This document shows, piece after piece, positions 12,684 through 25,394 of a DNA stretch of 64,000 nucleotides (its first letter is position 1; each line of letters opens with the position of its first letter). The position numbers were made by a program, and so were the translations under genes. Source of the stretch: Vermamoeba vermiformis (taxonomy: Eukaryota; Tubulinea; Echinamoebida); assembly GCA_045837725.1 (NCBI GenBank), contig JBEWZL010000011.1, forward strand, positions 733,280 to 797,279. The letters are read 5' to 3'. The notes beneath the pieces are model-generated. The model saw only the letters and a program-made list of their open reading frames with translations, had not been told where the DNA came from and searched no databases.

Positions 12684-14847
12684 TTATTTCTTGGTCACAG
12701 TAACATAGTACGGATCCTTCGGGAAGAAGAATCCACTTCTCTGCCAGTCGACACGGGGCAATTCGGGGCTCTTGGGCGTCAATTGATAGTCGCTACATAG
12801 ATAATTAATCGGGCGTTATTGTCATTGACTTCGATCAACTTACATAAATAATCTGGGTATCGCGTTAATGAAAATCATGTAGGCGATCTTTTCGCCCATA
12901 CACGGGTGCCAGCCTAAATTCGATAGCGCATTTAGTACCAGTATGACTTCAACGCCGAATATATTCGCCATACCTGAGCCAAACGGGTTGAAGTACTGCA
13001 AAAACTTTTGATTTTCGAAAAAGCGATCTGGATTCCACTGTTGACTGGGTTAGTACGTTTCATCACATGAACTTGTTATAGAATCATACTTCCTCGGGGT
13101 TAGTAGCAAGATCAGGATCGTTGCCGTTGACCCAACTGGAGGCAGCAATCAGTCTGCCCTTGGGAATGAAGTAGTCACCAAGCTGCGTGTCCTTCACGGC
13201 TTTTCTGTCGTTTATAGCGTTAATGACACCTATTTTGAGTTTATTGTGCTATATGAAGGTACCTGAGATGAAAAGCTGAGCCGTATCGGCGATTGGTTTC
13301 ACGTGTCACAGCGCGCATGTAGGGGAAGTTGTTGACTTCAGACATGTCCACACCGTTTGCCATGTTGTCTTGGTACTCTTTAATAGCTTTGTCTCTGAAA
13401 AGGCGACATTAGCAAAGATTTGGATACCAACCCAAACCTAAACTCGCTCACCTAGCATTCTTGTTGTGGACGAAGTGAGTCACCGCCCAAGCGTAAGTGC
13501 CGGCAGTATTGGCGTGGAAGGCGAAGAGCAACGATACCATGTGCATAATGGTCTTTTCAATCTGTAACAATGTTTAGATCAAGCGCTAGTTTGAAATATG
13601 GTGAACGTACGCCTGCCAATTCGTGATTCTTGCCACGTAAGAAGATGGACAAGTAGTCAATAGAGTCTGGCTGTTACAATAAAGTTATTAACAGTCTACA
13701 AGGGACCAGGTGACTTACGTTGTCCTCGACGTATTTTTCAGCATCGTTGCGGATGAAGTCACCCAATAATTTGAACAATCGTTCTCTGTACACTTGAGTG
13801 ATCTTAGGTGAACCAAAAGGAAGATTAGGAAGCAAGGCTGTCAGTGAGGAGAAGCCTAAAGTACGGGTTTAGTGTTGACTTGAGTCAGTTCAACGATTTT
13901 ACCATTAATTTCTAGGCCGCGGAAGTCATTGATAAGCACGTCACGGAAGTTGTTGTAGATATAATCGCCTAACATAATGCGCAAAGCCATACGCAGGACC
14001 ATGTTGCTGGCTTCTAAACTGAGCTCGATCTGTGTGACGGGCTGTGTCAGTCACCCGTGATTAATAAGTATATAATTATCGCGTACTTCACCGCGATCAA
14101 TCCACTCGGCAATAATTTTGTCAGTCTCTTCTTGGATCAAGGGCTTGTAATTGACGAGACTCTTGTTGGTCATTAAACCTTGCTTAACGACACCGACGCT
14201 CTTTTTGTTCCATTCTGGGTTATTATAAATATCCTCTCCAAAGATATGCTTTACGAATTGAGTGATTCCTCTAGGATGAATTATTAGTACGGTCGGAAAT
14301 AAGAGGCCCGAAAATCTCGTGGTGATGACGCCATGACGTCGGGTCTCGATCGTTATTATAATAAGTATTAAAGACGTACTCTTCGAAATTAATTTCGGCA
14401 GGGTTCCATGAATAGAGCTTGTTGCTAAGTTCGGGATCGAACACGAAAACGAATCTTGCCAAACCAAGATCCATATCAACGACCGGCCCGAACTACATTA
14501 ATACCGTATAAATTAATTGCGTCCGTAAAAAGCAATAGTCAACAAGAAATTGAGCGATCCATACATTTTTCTTAGCCCACAGCATAAAGTGAGTTGGTTG
14601 TTTGCCATATTCGATAGCCAGAGGCAAGAAGGACGGAGACTTCACTTTTACCGGCAATTTCAATCCGGCTGGTGCAACAACCTGCGCAAATTAATTAATC
14701 AAGATCTGTCGCGGATGTACTTTATCCAATGACCCGCTGAATACAATAAAATATTATTAGTAATTTTTAAAAATTATGTACCTGTTCTCGCTTAAGGAGT
14801 TTCCAAATGAGAAACGCTGCGGCTCCAGCGAGGATGTAGATCAACAT
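12684..14847 (-). CDS. Cytochrome P450, second of a tandem pair
   Basis: Thirteen exons on the minus strand, starting at 14782-14847 (short membrane anchor MLIYILAGAAAFLIWKLL), then 14565-14681, 14380-14492, 14097-14271 and onward to the stop at 12684. Exons 2 and 3 are 117 and 113 nt, exactly as in the first copy. The I helix reads HANTAGTYAW, the K helix RETNRRYG, and the heme loop FGSG-WHPCMG. It has two introns that the first copy lacks: one after the I helix and one splitting the heme loop between FGSG and WHPC. Membrane-bound monooxygenase; substrate unknown. The gap to the first gene is only about 240 bp, so the promoter of copy 1 is short. Confidence 0.92.
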
Positions 14848-15031
14848 TATAATTGATTTGTGTTTGTAGTGTTCGCCAATAGAATGGCTTTTTTAAAACT
14901 CTAAAATTTCGGTGTCCAGATATGTCGAAAGAACTTTTTTTCCGAACGTCACGGTAAAATCCCTTTTTGTTCCCAAGCTTGCAACAATTGAAACACAAGT
15001 ATTATTGAATTGTTTATCACCGATTATCATA

Positions 15032-17309
15032 TTACAAGTCCAAGCTTGGGGTAACGGCGGCGTAATTGCCTGTAACTTTGTTTTCGTCGCTGTAATTTCG
15101 CTTTTCTGAAGCGTGCAAGTGTCGCACAATGATCTTCAAGCCTACAATAGCAAACGATATTAGTATCAATATAATTGATTTGCTCGCAGCGGCAGATATT
15201 ACCAGGATTAATCACGTGCAAACCAATGTGCCTGAATTCCCAAGCCACACGGTTGTCGCATCCAGGGTACCCGAGCGCGAAGTCAATATTCAGTTCTTTG
15301 TTGGCGTGAGGTTTGATCATTGGAGATTTGAAGATCCAAGCGTCCTAGATGATCGTGTTAATCAGATCTGCAGGTTCGTAACGACGAGGTTCTACGTACT
15401 TGACTGATAGGCGAGACCCACTCGTTGAATTGAATAGTACCCTTCGATGTTACATCATGTCGTGACAGAGCCAAGAATTTTCCGTCAATGTAACCGCGAA
15501 TGAGCTCGCGTAAAGTATGATCAAAGTAGACATCGAGATTGGCTAAAATACAGATCTGACCCTTGAGCTCGTTGTTGCAAAAGTCAATGGCCTCACTGTA
15601 CTTCAATCTACGGCCAAGCACGGGGCCTTTAATGATCTTCGGGTTATTGTCGAACAATTGCGCCACATCCACGTCGTTCTCCAAAAAGAAGTATATGTTG
15701 TCAATGTATCTATTCTTCAAATTATTTTCAATGCATTGCATCAACTCTTTTCTTCGGTCTTCGTTCTTTTCTTCATAATACTGCAGCACAAGTTAGAAAA
15801 GTTCAAGTTAACGTACAACACTACGTACTTGAACTACTAGAGTGATTTTCAAGGGCTTGTTCTTCTCTTTCGGTTTGGCTTCTTTTTGCCACCATTCTTC
15901 AGGCTCGTTCACATCGCGATTAACGAGGAGATTTAACAGCAGAGGTGATCTGCACTTAATGTTAGCTTTACCATTTAGTTGTGCTCGTGACTTACCCTCG
16001 TACTGTGTGCTCGCTCGACAATTGAGTACCGCACGCTGGACATGGCATTGACGGCAAACCATCGGGGGCAACGAAAGGAGTCTTGCATTGAATGCACTGG
16101 ATCACATTCAATTTGAATCCACAATCGCATCTAGGCAATGACTATTAGCTACGGTGGATCAATAATAATAATGAAGGCAAAGGCTTACCTCATGCAACGC
16201 TCTCCTTTTCTACGGAATACGGATCTCTTGCACACGCTGCACTCCGCTTGTGCGTCGACTGTCAGGGATGTTAGACTCGAAACAGATAATCATCATACAA
16301 ATGTGACTCACCGACGATGACTGGCAAGTTGACAGCTTTGCAGTAATGACACTCGATGGACCTGTCTTTGCGTTTGTATTGCAGCATTTCACCGCAAACT
16401 GTACAACTGGATGACAAGACTTCGTCTGGCGGCAGTTCATCGACGAGAATGAGTTGTTTTTTGCGTCCATATGGTTGTGACTCGTTGTAGATAGGGCGTG
16501 AATCAGCGTCCTCGTCTGAAATCCGGATCAAACCAATTAGCCAACAAAAATATTGTCACCTATTGTGCAAACATACCATCGTCAATATAACTGTCCATGC
16601 TAGGAGCAGGAGCATGTGTTTGGCTTGGTGAAGTGGGTGTGTATGACGTATTTGACACGGGAGTGCTGTGTTGAGGGGCGTAATTGGTAGTTTGACTCGG
16701 AGAAACGACAGGCAAGGGAGTGTTGTTAGCCTCTTTACGTACATCACCCTTGACGGTAAAATACACGTCGTCGCCGTCTTTAAATATTCTCGAAGTTTTC
16801 TCGCTTGCTGGGAACGCTTGGCGTCTGTGGAAGTGAATTAAAAATAATTCCAAAAATTCGAAAAAGCATGGAAAATGATGCAATTAAATTGTAAATTAAT
16901 ATTGAACCAGGAAATAATTTAAAAATAATAACGCTAATAATACCTTTCATTGGCAACCACAAGATCTTCCTCTGACAACGGATTTGCACTGTTTTTCTTA
17001 TTATATGCGTCCACGAATTGCTTTAAATAATTTTTAGCGATTGACAGGTTATTTCAATGCTATGTCCAAATAATGTTTTACCTTTCGCAAATCCTTAATG
17101 GTACCGTTGCTATTCTCCCAACGCACAATTACAGTAGACTCTCCGTAATGGCAATAAAGCTTCATATTGAAATAGAGAGTTGTGGATAAGTCAAACGAAT
17201 TAGCAATAAAGTCAAATAAAATCTTTTTTGTATTTTTAGTTTTCAGCCGCCTCGTCCATAACAGGACATCCTCATTAAACCAATTGCGCATTTGCGATAC
17301 AGTATGCAT
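15032..17309 (-). CDS. Zinc-ribbon protein with C-terminal glycosyltransferase-like domain
   Basis: Multi-exon minus-strand gene; the N end is uncertain and the first in-frame ATG seen is at 17309. In order: a helical N-terminal segment (MRNWFNEDVLLWTRR), a S/T/P-rich linker (16.56-16.8 kb), paired-cysteine zinc ribbons (CTVCGEML...CHYC, CSVCKRSVF, CIQCKTPF, CPACGTQL), then a domain at 15.03-15.8 kb with YIDNIYFFLEND, GRRLKYSEAIDFCN, ILANLDVYFD, LGYPGCDNRVAWEF and a closing HLHASEKRNY. That series matches a group of glycosyltransferase-like proteins of protists and large viruses, where the NLDVYFD motif sits in the place of the GT-A metal site. The combination with zinc ribbons is unusual. 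Activity is inferred. The gene runs in the same direction as the P450 pair, its stop about 185 bp from their start. Confidence 0.68.
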
Positions 17310-17934
17310 AATGAGTAGTATCCGAGACAAGATTTTTTGAATGGACAAATCTGGCTTGGTAAGTTGCGGTTAATTAAGATTCGCGAATAATACAAAATTA
17401 CTATGGAAATATTTGTGCTTTAAATTAATTCGCCTTTTTTAGAAAGATACTGCCGCTGTTTGAGGATCCACGATTTATTAAAGATTTTTAGAATAAATTT
17501 GATTGGTATAATCTGATAGATTCTGTATACAATCTTGAATATATTCATAATACTTGTATTAACTGATTAATACTAACGCAATATTCTCTAGGCAAAACAA
17601 GCCACTATTCTGAATTATGTCGTAAACCGCTCAGAATATTGTATTCTTGGTACATCGGTTAGTATTATTTTGTCAGCTCATACTTACATACTTGATCGTG
17701 TACTAACCGAAGACAAATCTTTTTCAGATTTCTTTCGCTTAAAAAGGCAAAAATCTACCAATTTACCACGCAATCGTCGGTTGATTGCTGTAATGCTTGG
17801 GAATATTCACATTTACTTGCGGTTGCCTCATACTTCTCCGCGGAGTAAATTTAGAGCGGACACATAAATAGCGAGCTCGACGATGTTCATTGTATTCAAT
17901 TTCGCTACAAGAGGAACACGCAAGCTTGATAGAA
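17310..17934. other. Divergent intergenic region
   Basis: Separates the minus-strand zinc-ribbon gene from the plus-strand NIDO-GH81 gene, so it should hold both promoters. A 65-codon plus frame near 17.67-17.87 kb has no recognisable features and is not called. Confidence 0.45.
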
Positions 17935-20900
17935 ATGTTCTACGTTATCATTGCTAGATATATTAGCATCGCTAGATATAGCTTGTTGATAGCATTGATA
18001 TCTCTGCTGTTTATCTTTCCTTCAATCTTGACCGCGTAAGTAAATTTACAAAATGCATCCGGTTCTAAAATCGCTCGTAGTAGTTGTACAGCTGATTGGG
18101 CTTGCGGTGCCAACGAATACTGCAGTTATCAATCGTGCTTGACCGCAAAGGGTGCTTCAGTTAGCTCTTTCTATCCGTTTGGCTCGAATAACGGTACGGT
18201 GGATCTTCGATAACGTCTTTCATTTCTAATCATTTCTTAGGCGACAAGTCGTTAATTGGAGACGACGCCAAAGCAGTTGTTTCCAGGAATCTCAGTTTTC
18301 CATTCGCGGGCACGACGTACAGCTACATGTTTATCAGCAGCAATGGTCTGATCTCTCTCGGCAATGACAAGTCAGCACCGTTCAGCCAATTGGATCCGCG
18401 TGCATTTCCTATTGAAAATGTCACCTTCATTGCTCCTTTGTGGCTTGATTATGGTACGTTGCTCATATCTATTGTTGCTATTCTGTTGCTGATTGATTGC
18501 TTGTAGACAACCGTCAGACTCTGCCCAACGGCGCTAATTCCATTTACTACCGCGTGGTTTCCGATGAAGACACGCTGTTCAACATCAGTGACGATGTGAA
18601 AGAGAATTTTGATTTGTCGGGGCTCGATTTCTCCGCTACCAGTGCAGTCATTGCCACTTGGTTTAAAGTCGCTAAATATAAGCGTTTCAGCGACAACTTG
18701 AACACTTTCCAAATTGTGCTTGCTACTGATGGTCAGCAGAGCTTTGCCATCTTATTCTACAATCGTATGTAGTCTACCAGTCAATGATGTCATGTTACTA
18801 ACAGCTCTATGAAGACATCGGTACCACTCAAGTTCACGGTCTATATGCTCGTGCAGGCTTCAATGCAAATTCGGCCGGTGTCACAAGCATGGCTTATGAA
18901 CTGCCCAGCAGCGGCACATCACTCGTGGGCTCTACTCTCGAGCAAGATTCAAATGTCAATGTCGCAGGCAAGTGGATGTTTGAAATCTCGAGCACCACTG
19001 TGAACGTGCCTACGTCAACACCAATCTCCGAGCCTGTAGCCGCTCCTGTATCGACTCCTGTCTCAACGCCTACTTCACCACCGGTCAAAGCACCAGTAGC
19101 AACCCCTGTATCTGTTCCTGTTTCCGCCCCTGTGTCACCTCCCATTAAGGCACCTGTTGCCACGCCCGTTGCGGCGCCTGTTTCTCCGCCAGTGAAAGCA
19201 CCTGTTGCCACGCCCGTGTCAGTCCCTGTTGCCACACCAGTTTCTGTGCCAGTTTCAGCCCCTGTGTCTGTCACGACCTCACGTCGTAGTGTTGGCAATG
19301 CGATCACAACTTCGGCGCCGTTCTACTCGTTTCTCATGAATCACCCACTCACTCCACCTGCGAGTTTGCTCGGCCCAATCCCGATGCCGTATCCGACTAA
19401 TTCATGGCACACGAACATGTGGCTCAATCAAGGCAACATGCCTATTGTCACCAGCCCGTATATTGTTGAAGTGCGTAACACTGGTGTTCAAGTCAGTTAT
19501 TCCGCTCGCAGTTTCACTGCTACCAATGGCAATACAGTCTTCACCGAAAACTTTGCTATGTTAGTGAAAGAAACAATTGCCCAGCGACGGGTTTTGGACT
19601 GGGACTTACTGTCAGTCACACTGATTTGGTCGAACAATCAGCCCACTACTTACGATCCGAACACCATCAACTACGGCACTCGTGCTAACTCTATGATTGC
19701 ACCGTTGGTTCAAGGCAGTCCATACATCACTACTAAATGGGACGGACTTACTCCTGTTATAACTACCGTGCACGCCATTCTTTCAATCAACGGTGCGACC
19801 AGCTCTACGGTCACTGGCACCAAGTTTAAGATTGCACTCAACAATGGCCAGACTTGGATTCTCTACGCTAGTAATTCAATCACTTTCACTTGGTCTGGAT
19901 CAACGCTCACGGCCACGAGCACTTACACTGGAGTTCTACGCGGTGTCTGTTTGACGGACTCTTCATTCGAAACTACATTAGACCAGTACAAGAACAGCGT
20001 GCCCATTGCATCTAAGGTCGGCTGGACCGCGACAGGTGATACTGCTGTCCTTCAATTCGACTACATTACTGAAGATGGCTCTGCACCATTGATGATGACA
20101 CTTCCTCATCACCGCGACATGATGACTGGCGTTACATACGTGATGACAAACGCCTATGTCACGATGAAGGGCAAGATGTCTGGACTTGTAGGCCTGAGCT
20201 GGAAAATGACCGAGCAACTTACCACAATAACATGGGGTGCCCCGAGAAGCATTCCAACGCAGTACGTTGAGTCCATTCGCACGGCGCTTCAAGCAGACCA
20301 GTCGATGACCCAAACAGCTAGTGACACATACACCAGCGGCAAGAACTTGGCTGCTGTTGCACGCTTGGCGCTTATTGCCGATGAAATTGGCGAGACAACG
20401 ATTGCATCAAACATTCGCAATCGTTTGAAGACTTTGCTGCAGAATTGGTTTAATGGGCAAACGTCAGACAAAATCATTTACGATCGCACGTGGGGTGGTG
20501 TCACTTCATCGAATGGCATTAAAGACAGTGGTGCCGATTATGGACTTGGTTACTACAACGACGTTCACTTCCACTTTGGCTACTTTGTGTACGCCTCAGC
20601 AGTAGTGGCCAAGGGTGACAGTGCTTGGGCGACAACATGGGCACCTGCCATCAACGATCTTGTGCGTGCCTATGCCAATCCAGTGCATGATAGTTACTTC
20701 CCAGTCACGCGCATGAAGGACTGGTACGCCGGTCACTCGTGGGCCTCAGGTCTATTCGAGTTTGGTGACGTGAAGAATCAAGAGTCTTCGTCAGAATCTA
20801 TCAACGGCTACTATGGCATGTACCTCTGGGGTCTCGTGTCCAACAACGCCAACTTGCGCGATCTTGGTCGCTTGATGCTCGCACAAGAAATCCGCTCTAC

Positions 20901-21297
20901 TAAAAAGTACTGGCACATGGACAACAAATCTAATGACGTCTACGATCAAGTATTTGCTGACAACGGTTGTGTTGGTATTGTTTGGGGCACGAAGGTTGAC
21001 TTTGCTACTTGGTTCGGAGCCAACATCGAGTACATCATTGGCATTCAAATGATGCCCTTCACGCCCATCACGGAAGAGTATATGAACAGCGCTTGGGTTA
21101 GCACGGTTTATCCAACATTATCCACTGCTCTCACACGTGCTAGTCCAACGATTCAAGTAGGCTGGCGTGGCTTCATCTACATGGCCCAAGCTGTGTTGGA
21201 TAAGGCGACTGCATGGACCAACATCAATACACTCAATGGCTGGGACAACGGAAATAGCAAAACAAACGCGTTGTATTGGATAGCAACGCGCGCATAA
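17935..21297 (+). CDS. Secreted NIDO-domain / GH81 endo-1,3-beta-glucanase
   Basis: Five exons: 17935-18035, 18081-18193, 18241-18453, 18507-18764, about 18805-21297. The first codes a hydrophobic signal segment (LLIALISLLFIFPSIL), then a short Cys-rich stretch, then a NIDO (nidogen extracellular) domain with YSYMFISSNGLISLGN and FIAPLWLDY. A linker near 19.0-19.27 kb repeats APVSTPV-type units, likely glycosylated and extended. The rest is GH81, with YNDVHFHFGYFVYAS and ESSSESINGYYGMY carrying the acidic residues typical of the active site. GH81 enzymes cut beta-1,3-glucan inside the chain, which fits digestion of fungal walls. The junction of exons 4 and 5 is one base out of phase with canonical sites, so an unusual splice or a frameshift lies near 18765-18804. 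Confidence 0.88.
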
Positions 21298-21592
21298 GTG
21301 TCAATGCGACTCTTGTAAATAAATTGTTAATTTGAGCTTCTATTCCTTAGTTCCCTTTTAGTTGCGTAACGGCGTCTATCTGCGTGGTGTATTCTGTTCA
21401 ACAATTTAACGTCAATAATTTTGCGGACGAACCAGCAGGTTGCGGAAAAGCGGAAATTGGTGAAATCCTCAATAAATTTACCAGTTTCAGTAATGAAGAA
21501 CAATTTCAGCGTTTCAATTAATTATGGATTACGTTATCAGAATATAACCGCAGGGAAGGCGGATTTCCACTTTGTAAAATTTAGGGTTGAAG
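21298..21592. other. Spacer between GH81 gene and hydrolase gene
   Basis: Holds the GH81 3' end (AATAAATTG near 21317 as a likely polyadenylation signal) and the next gene's promoter. No other signal seen. Confidence 0.4.
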
Positions 21593-24500
21593 ATGGAGCG
21601 AAGTGATCTCGAAACAAGCGCTTCCGATGGATCGGACACGAAAGAAAGCAGAGAAAAAATTAGCAATAATATTTCCACAAATAATGGCGAGGAAACAGAG
21701 AAAGAAGAGAAGATTATAATCGACCCGGATCAGATTACAGCCATTGCTGGTCAAGCAGCCGTAGACTTAGATGAGTAGGATTACGATAAATTATTTCTTA
21801 TTTTTGACAATTATTTTTTAGAACATTTCCTTGGATGCAATACCGCAAGGTTCTGCGATCCACGAAACAGAATTACGAGCCGAAGCGCAAGTTCTCTATC
21901 GTGTGGGTGTCAGTATTTATCGGCGCATTTATTGCTATGGCTGTCATTATCGGTCGACGAGGTTCTTGTAAGTACAGCAGCCATGATTCGAAATTGAAAT
22001 TCTGAATTTTTTGCTAATTTGGATTTTCTTCCCAGTGTCACCACTTGCTATCGCACTCATCGGAGTGATTATGATCATGTTGATATTCTTAATTGTTGAA
22101 GCCACGACATTTGTACGGTTTGTTTGGGCATGGATCTTTTTGGGTATGGAATTGTTATTTTCGATTAGTCAACAGCTCACGAATGACTAGGCGTGCTCAC
22201 ATATATTATGGTACCCGACGATGCGCATGATTGGGTGATATTAGCAATCGCTGCCTTAGAAGTACTCACCGTGCTTGGCTACGTTCTTCACCACTACGCG
22301 TTTGACAAGTGTTACAAAGGCTGTTATTGGAACAGTTGGAAATTCGATCGTCTCAGTCACAACACGTTTAGGTACATCAAAATGACCTTATTAACATTAA
22401 ATATAACCGTCACTCTAGATACAAATCGAGAATTTGTCCGCGCATTTTCAAAGGTCGCGTGCGTTACATTGGTCAATTAGACGAGAACAGCAGACCTCAC
22501 GGACTTGGAGAGTGGAACGACAGCAGCAGACACGGCGAAAATATCAAAGGTAAGTCGCATAGTGTACAAGTGACTTGTCCTTATGAATGCAGGTCACTGG
22601 AACCACGGCAGGCTCGAGGGTCCGTACATTAGTCGTGAAAGTGGCACGGGAAGCATGTTTAGTGCCGTACGTATCGGATACATCACCGACACACGCAAAT
22701 GGAACAAAGTTGTCGTTAAAGTCAAAAAGTAAGGGTCGTGGCGGTCTGACTAATGATCTAACTCCATTCTTTTTAGATCAAGAAGCCCTTTGAAATTTGG
22801 CGTGGCTGTTGTCGAATGCTCCATCTCTGGAAAGTTTTCGCAAGTATGTACTGGTCATGGAATACATGTCTATGACTTCTAACAATCCTCAAGCATTTCC
22901 CAAACGCCTATTTGCTCAGCGGCCCCGACGTTTGCGAGTGTAAAACGGCCGAGGAAGACACGACTGAACTGGATGAGCCAACTAAATGCTTGTGTACCGC
23001 GAAGATATTGGGCGATATTTTCACGCTTACGAATGCTAATGAAGTGGTAAGCACCTTAACTAAAACGAACAGTAATAATCAATTATTTAACAGACGGAGT
23101 TGGTGGTGAATGCAACAGGACAAGGTATCGAAATTCCGGGTCTAGTGCCGTCCTCAGCGGTAAGCTAGTTATTTTTTGTTTATTGGTTTGTGCTTACACT
23201 TCAACAGGAAGACGCATTCAGCGTGACGATCAATTACGTACCAAACGCTCAAGATACTGTAATTAACATTGACGAGGACACTTCGAGCACTGATACCAGG
23301 GAGCACATCGATGCCAAAGTATCACCGTTAAGTGTGTCAAAAAAACACAAGTTCGAAGCAGAAGAGGATGGTACGGTTGAGCAGTTTGTACTCATTGACT
23401 AACAGCCGTTTATAGCACAAATCCGACTATCCAAGAGAGATAACACAAGTGACAGCCCCACTGCGATTGTCGCAAGTACAAGTATGATTGGTGAGTCGAT
23501 GCAGAAAATGACACTCAGCGGTGAGGTCAGCGAGTCCACGAAAAGTACAAAAAAGAAACGCAAGTCGAAAAAGAAACGAAAATCAGCCCGCAGCTTTATT
23601 GGCGATGACACACTACCTGCTCCGGTGCTGGGACCAAGGTTGCTTGTAGACGGTTGGAATGCCTCTGCTTCAGCGAGCGAAGTGGTAAGTCGATTAAAGT
23701 AGAAGTAGAGGGTTTAATTGCGTGCACAGGAAATATTGTTCTTTATTGGCGGCTACAACTCACCGCTCGAAACAGCCCTAAAACGAATTGCGCAAATGGT
23801 ACGTTATCAAGACAGACTTCAAGCACCAGCCTAACATAGTGTCTAGCTCGCTATCGGCAACTTTCCGCCTCACATTAAACCGATTGTGTTCTCGTGGCCC
23901 AACGGCGGTGCTTTGAGTTACTTTTCGGCGCTGAAAGAGGGTGCCAAGTCAGACATGACACGTCAAGATTTGTTGAAGGCTCTCGATAGTTTTATGTATG
24001 TTACAATGGCTTTCTACACGCGCGAACTAACATTGAACAAGTGACGCCGGCGTTCGTAAAATTCACATCATGGTGCACAGCATGGGCATTCAAGTGTTCT
24101 TCAACTGTTTGTCTCACTTAGAGTACGTTGCGTTATGTTCTGTTACTTTAGTTCTAATTGCATTGAAGGAAGCGATTTTGCAAACTAGATGAGCGACGTG
24201 CATCGAATCAGCTGTATTTGAAGGTATTGATAATTATAGTATTGATGAATATTGACAGTTTTGTTAGACATTTACCATGCTTAATCCCGATTACGGCCTG
24301 GATTTGTTTGTTGACGAAGAGTATTACAAAATTAGAAATCTTTGTCCAATCGTGTCCCTTTACGGTGATAAGGTACGTTCACGCCACAGTCCGGCAAATA
24401 ATGACCATGTTGCAGGAAGACAAAGCCCTCTTCATCTCTCAGTGTATCAATAAGTTTAAGTCTCTTGGGCGGAGCATTAGGCCATTAAAAGATAGCAACA

Positions 24501-24813
24501 ACAAGTTGCTTGACATGGGTATGTTTGGTCTATCTCGTTGATCTGTTAGTCTAATACTCCTTGGACAGATATTATAGACACAACAAATATTGTGGATAAC
24601 ATGCATGCCTTGTAAGTAATTTACTGTTGTTGCTTCTCGCTGAAGTATCATTACAGGCGGCATAGCTATTTTGAATTAAACAGAACCATGGTGGATGATC
24701 TGCGGGAGTTAATTGTGTTTCAGCGGCGTGCTTCAGAAAGAACTACCAGACTTGCGAGGAAGAAGGGCAATGTATTTGTTTATGTTTTTACTCCATCTTA
24801 CGTAACAAATTAA
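21593..24813 (+). CDS. Membrane protein with MORN-like segment and DUF900-type alpha/beta hydrolase
   Basis: About 18 small exons. Acidic N end, then two or three membrane segments (IVWVSVFIGAFIAMAVII; PLAIALIGVIMIMLIFLIV; WVILAIAALEVLTVLGYVL). Next a MORN-like stretch, RVRYIGQLDENSRPHGLGEW followed by GHWNHGRLEGPYI. A low-complexity basic linker (KKKRKSKKKRKS) leads to the hydrolase: EILFFIGGYNSPLETALKR, IKPIVFSWPNGG, and the nucleophile elbow IMVHSMGIQ (G replaced by H before S, as in DUF900-type esterases). DUF900 proteins are serine hydrolases of unknown substrate. MORN segments often bind lipids or membranes, so a membrane-anchored esterase is a fair guess. The last exons are basic. Confidence 0.75.
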
Positions 24814-25394
24814 TAATAATAATAAATTGTAAACCACAACAAATAAAATCGTTTTACAACATAAGTTTATTCGTTTTTGTATACAAAAAAAAAAAAAGCG
24901 TTAGAACTTGAATTTTGCCGGCTATAATAAACTGAATAAAGGCATGGATGTGCTAAAATGAACTATGTTATAGCAGATTATCGGTTCCTAGTTCATATAT
25001 CGTAGATAATGAGGAGAATAACGAGATTGCCTATTACACCTAACGCACTGATGCGGATAACATTTACAGAGAAAGGAGCTGAGGCAACGAAAATAGCGAC
25101 CACTAACAAAGATAAATATTTCTTCATTAATTGTAATCACCACGATCTTCTCTTCCTCTCTATTCTAAATTGCCTCCATCCAAAAATAGATTTAATCCTG
25201 CAAAATATATAATAATATTAATTTGAAGGAGATTCGTCGATCAACGACAATTTACTCTAATGCACAAGGAAGACGGTCAATAATTCATCTCACAATTTTT
25301 TCAGAAATCTATTCTTAGGTTTCCCTACGCGCTTGGAAAGAAGAAAAATATTTTCTATGCCGATTTATAAAAGAAGTGAAAGAAACCAGTAAAC
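24814..25394. other. Intergenic region
   Basis: Starts with AATAAT/AATAAA runs and a 13-base A tract (about 24885) that fit the hydrolase 3' end. No coding signal; the short plus frame near 25.0-25.2 kb is not supported. Confidence 0.4.

Noticed and set aside
18894-19307. Minus frame with T/G/A repeats opposite the Pro-Val linker
   Set aside because: Mirror of the repetitive linker of the GH81 gene.
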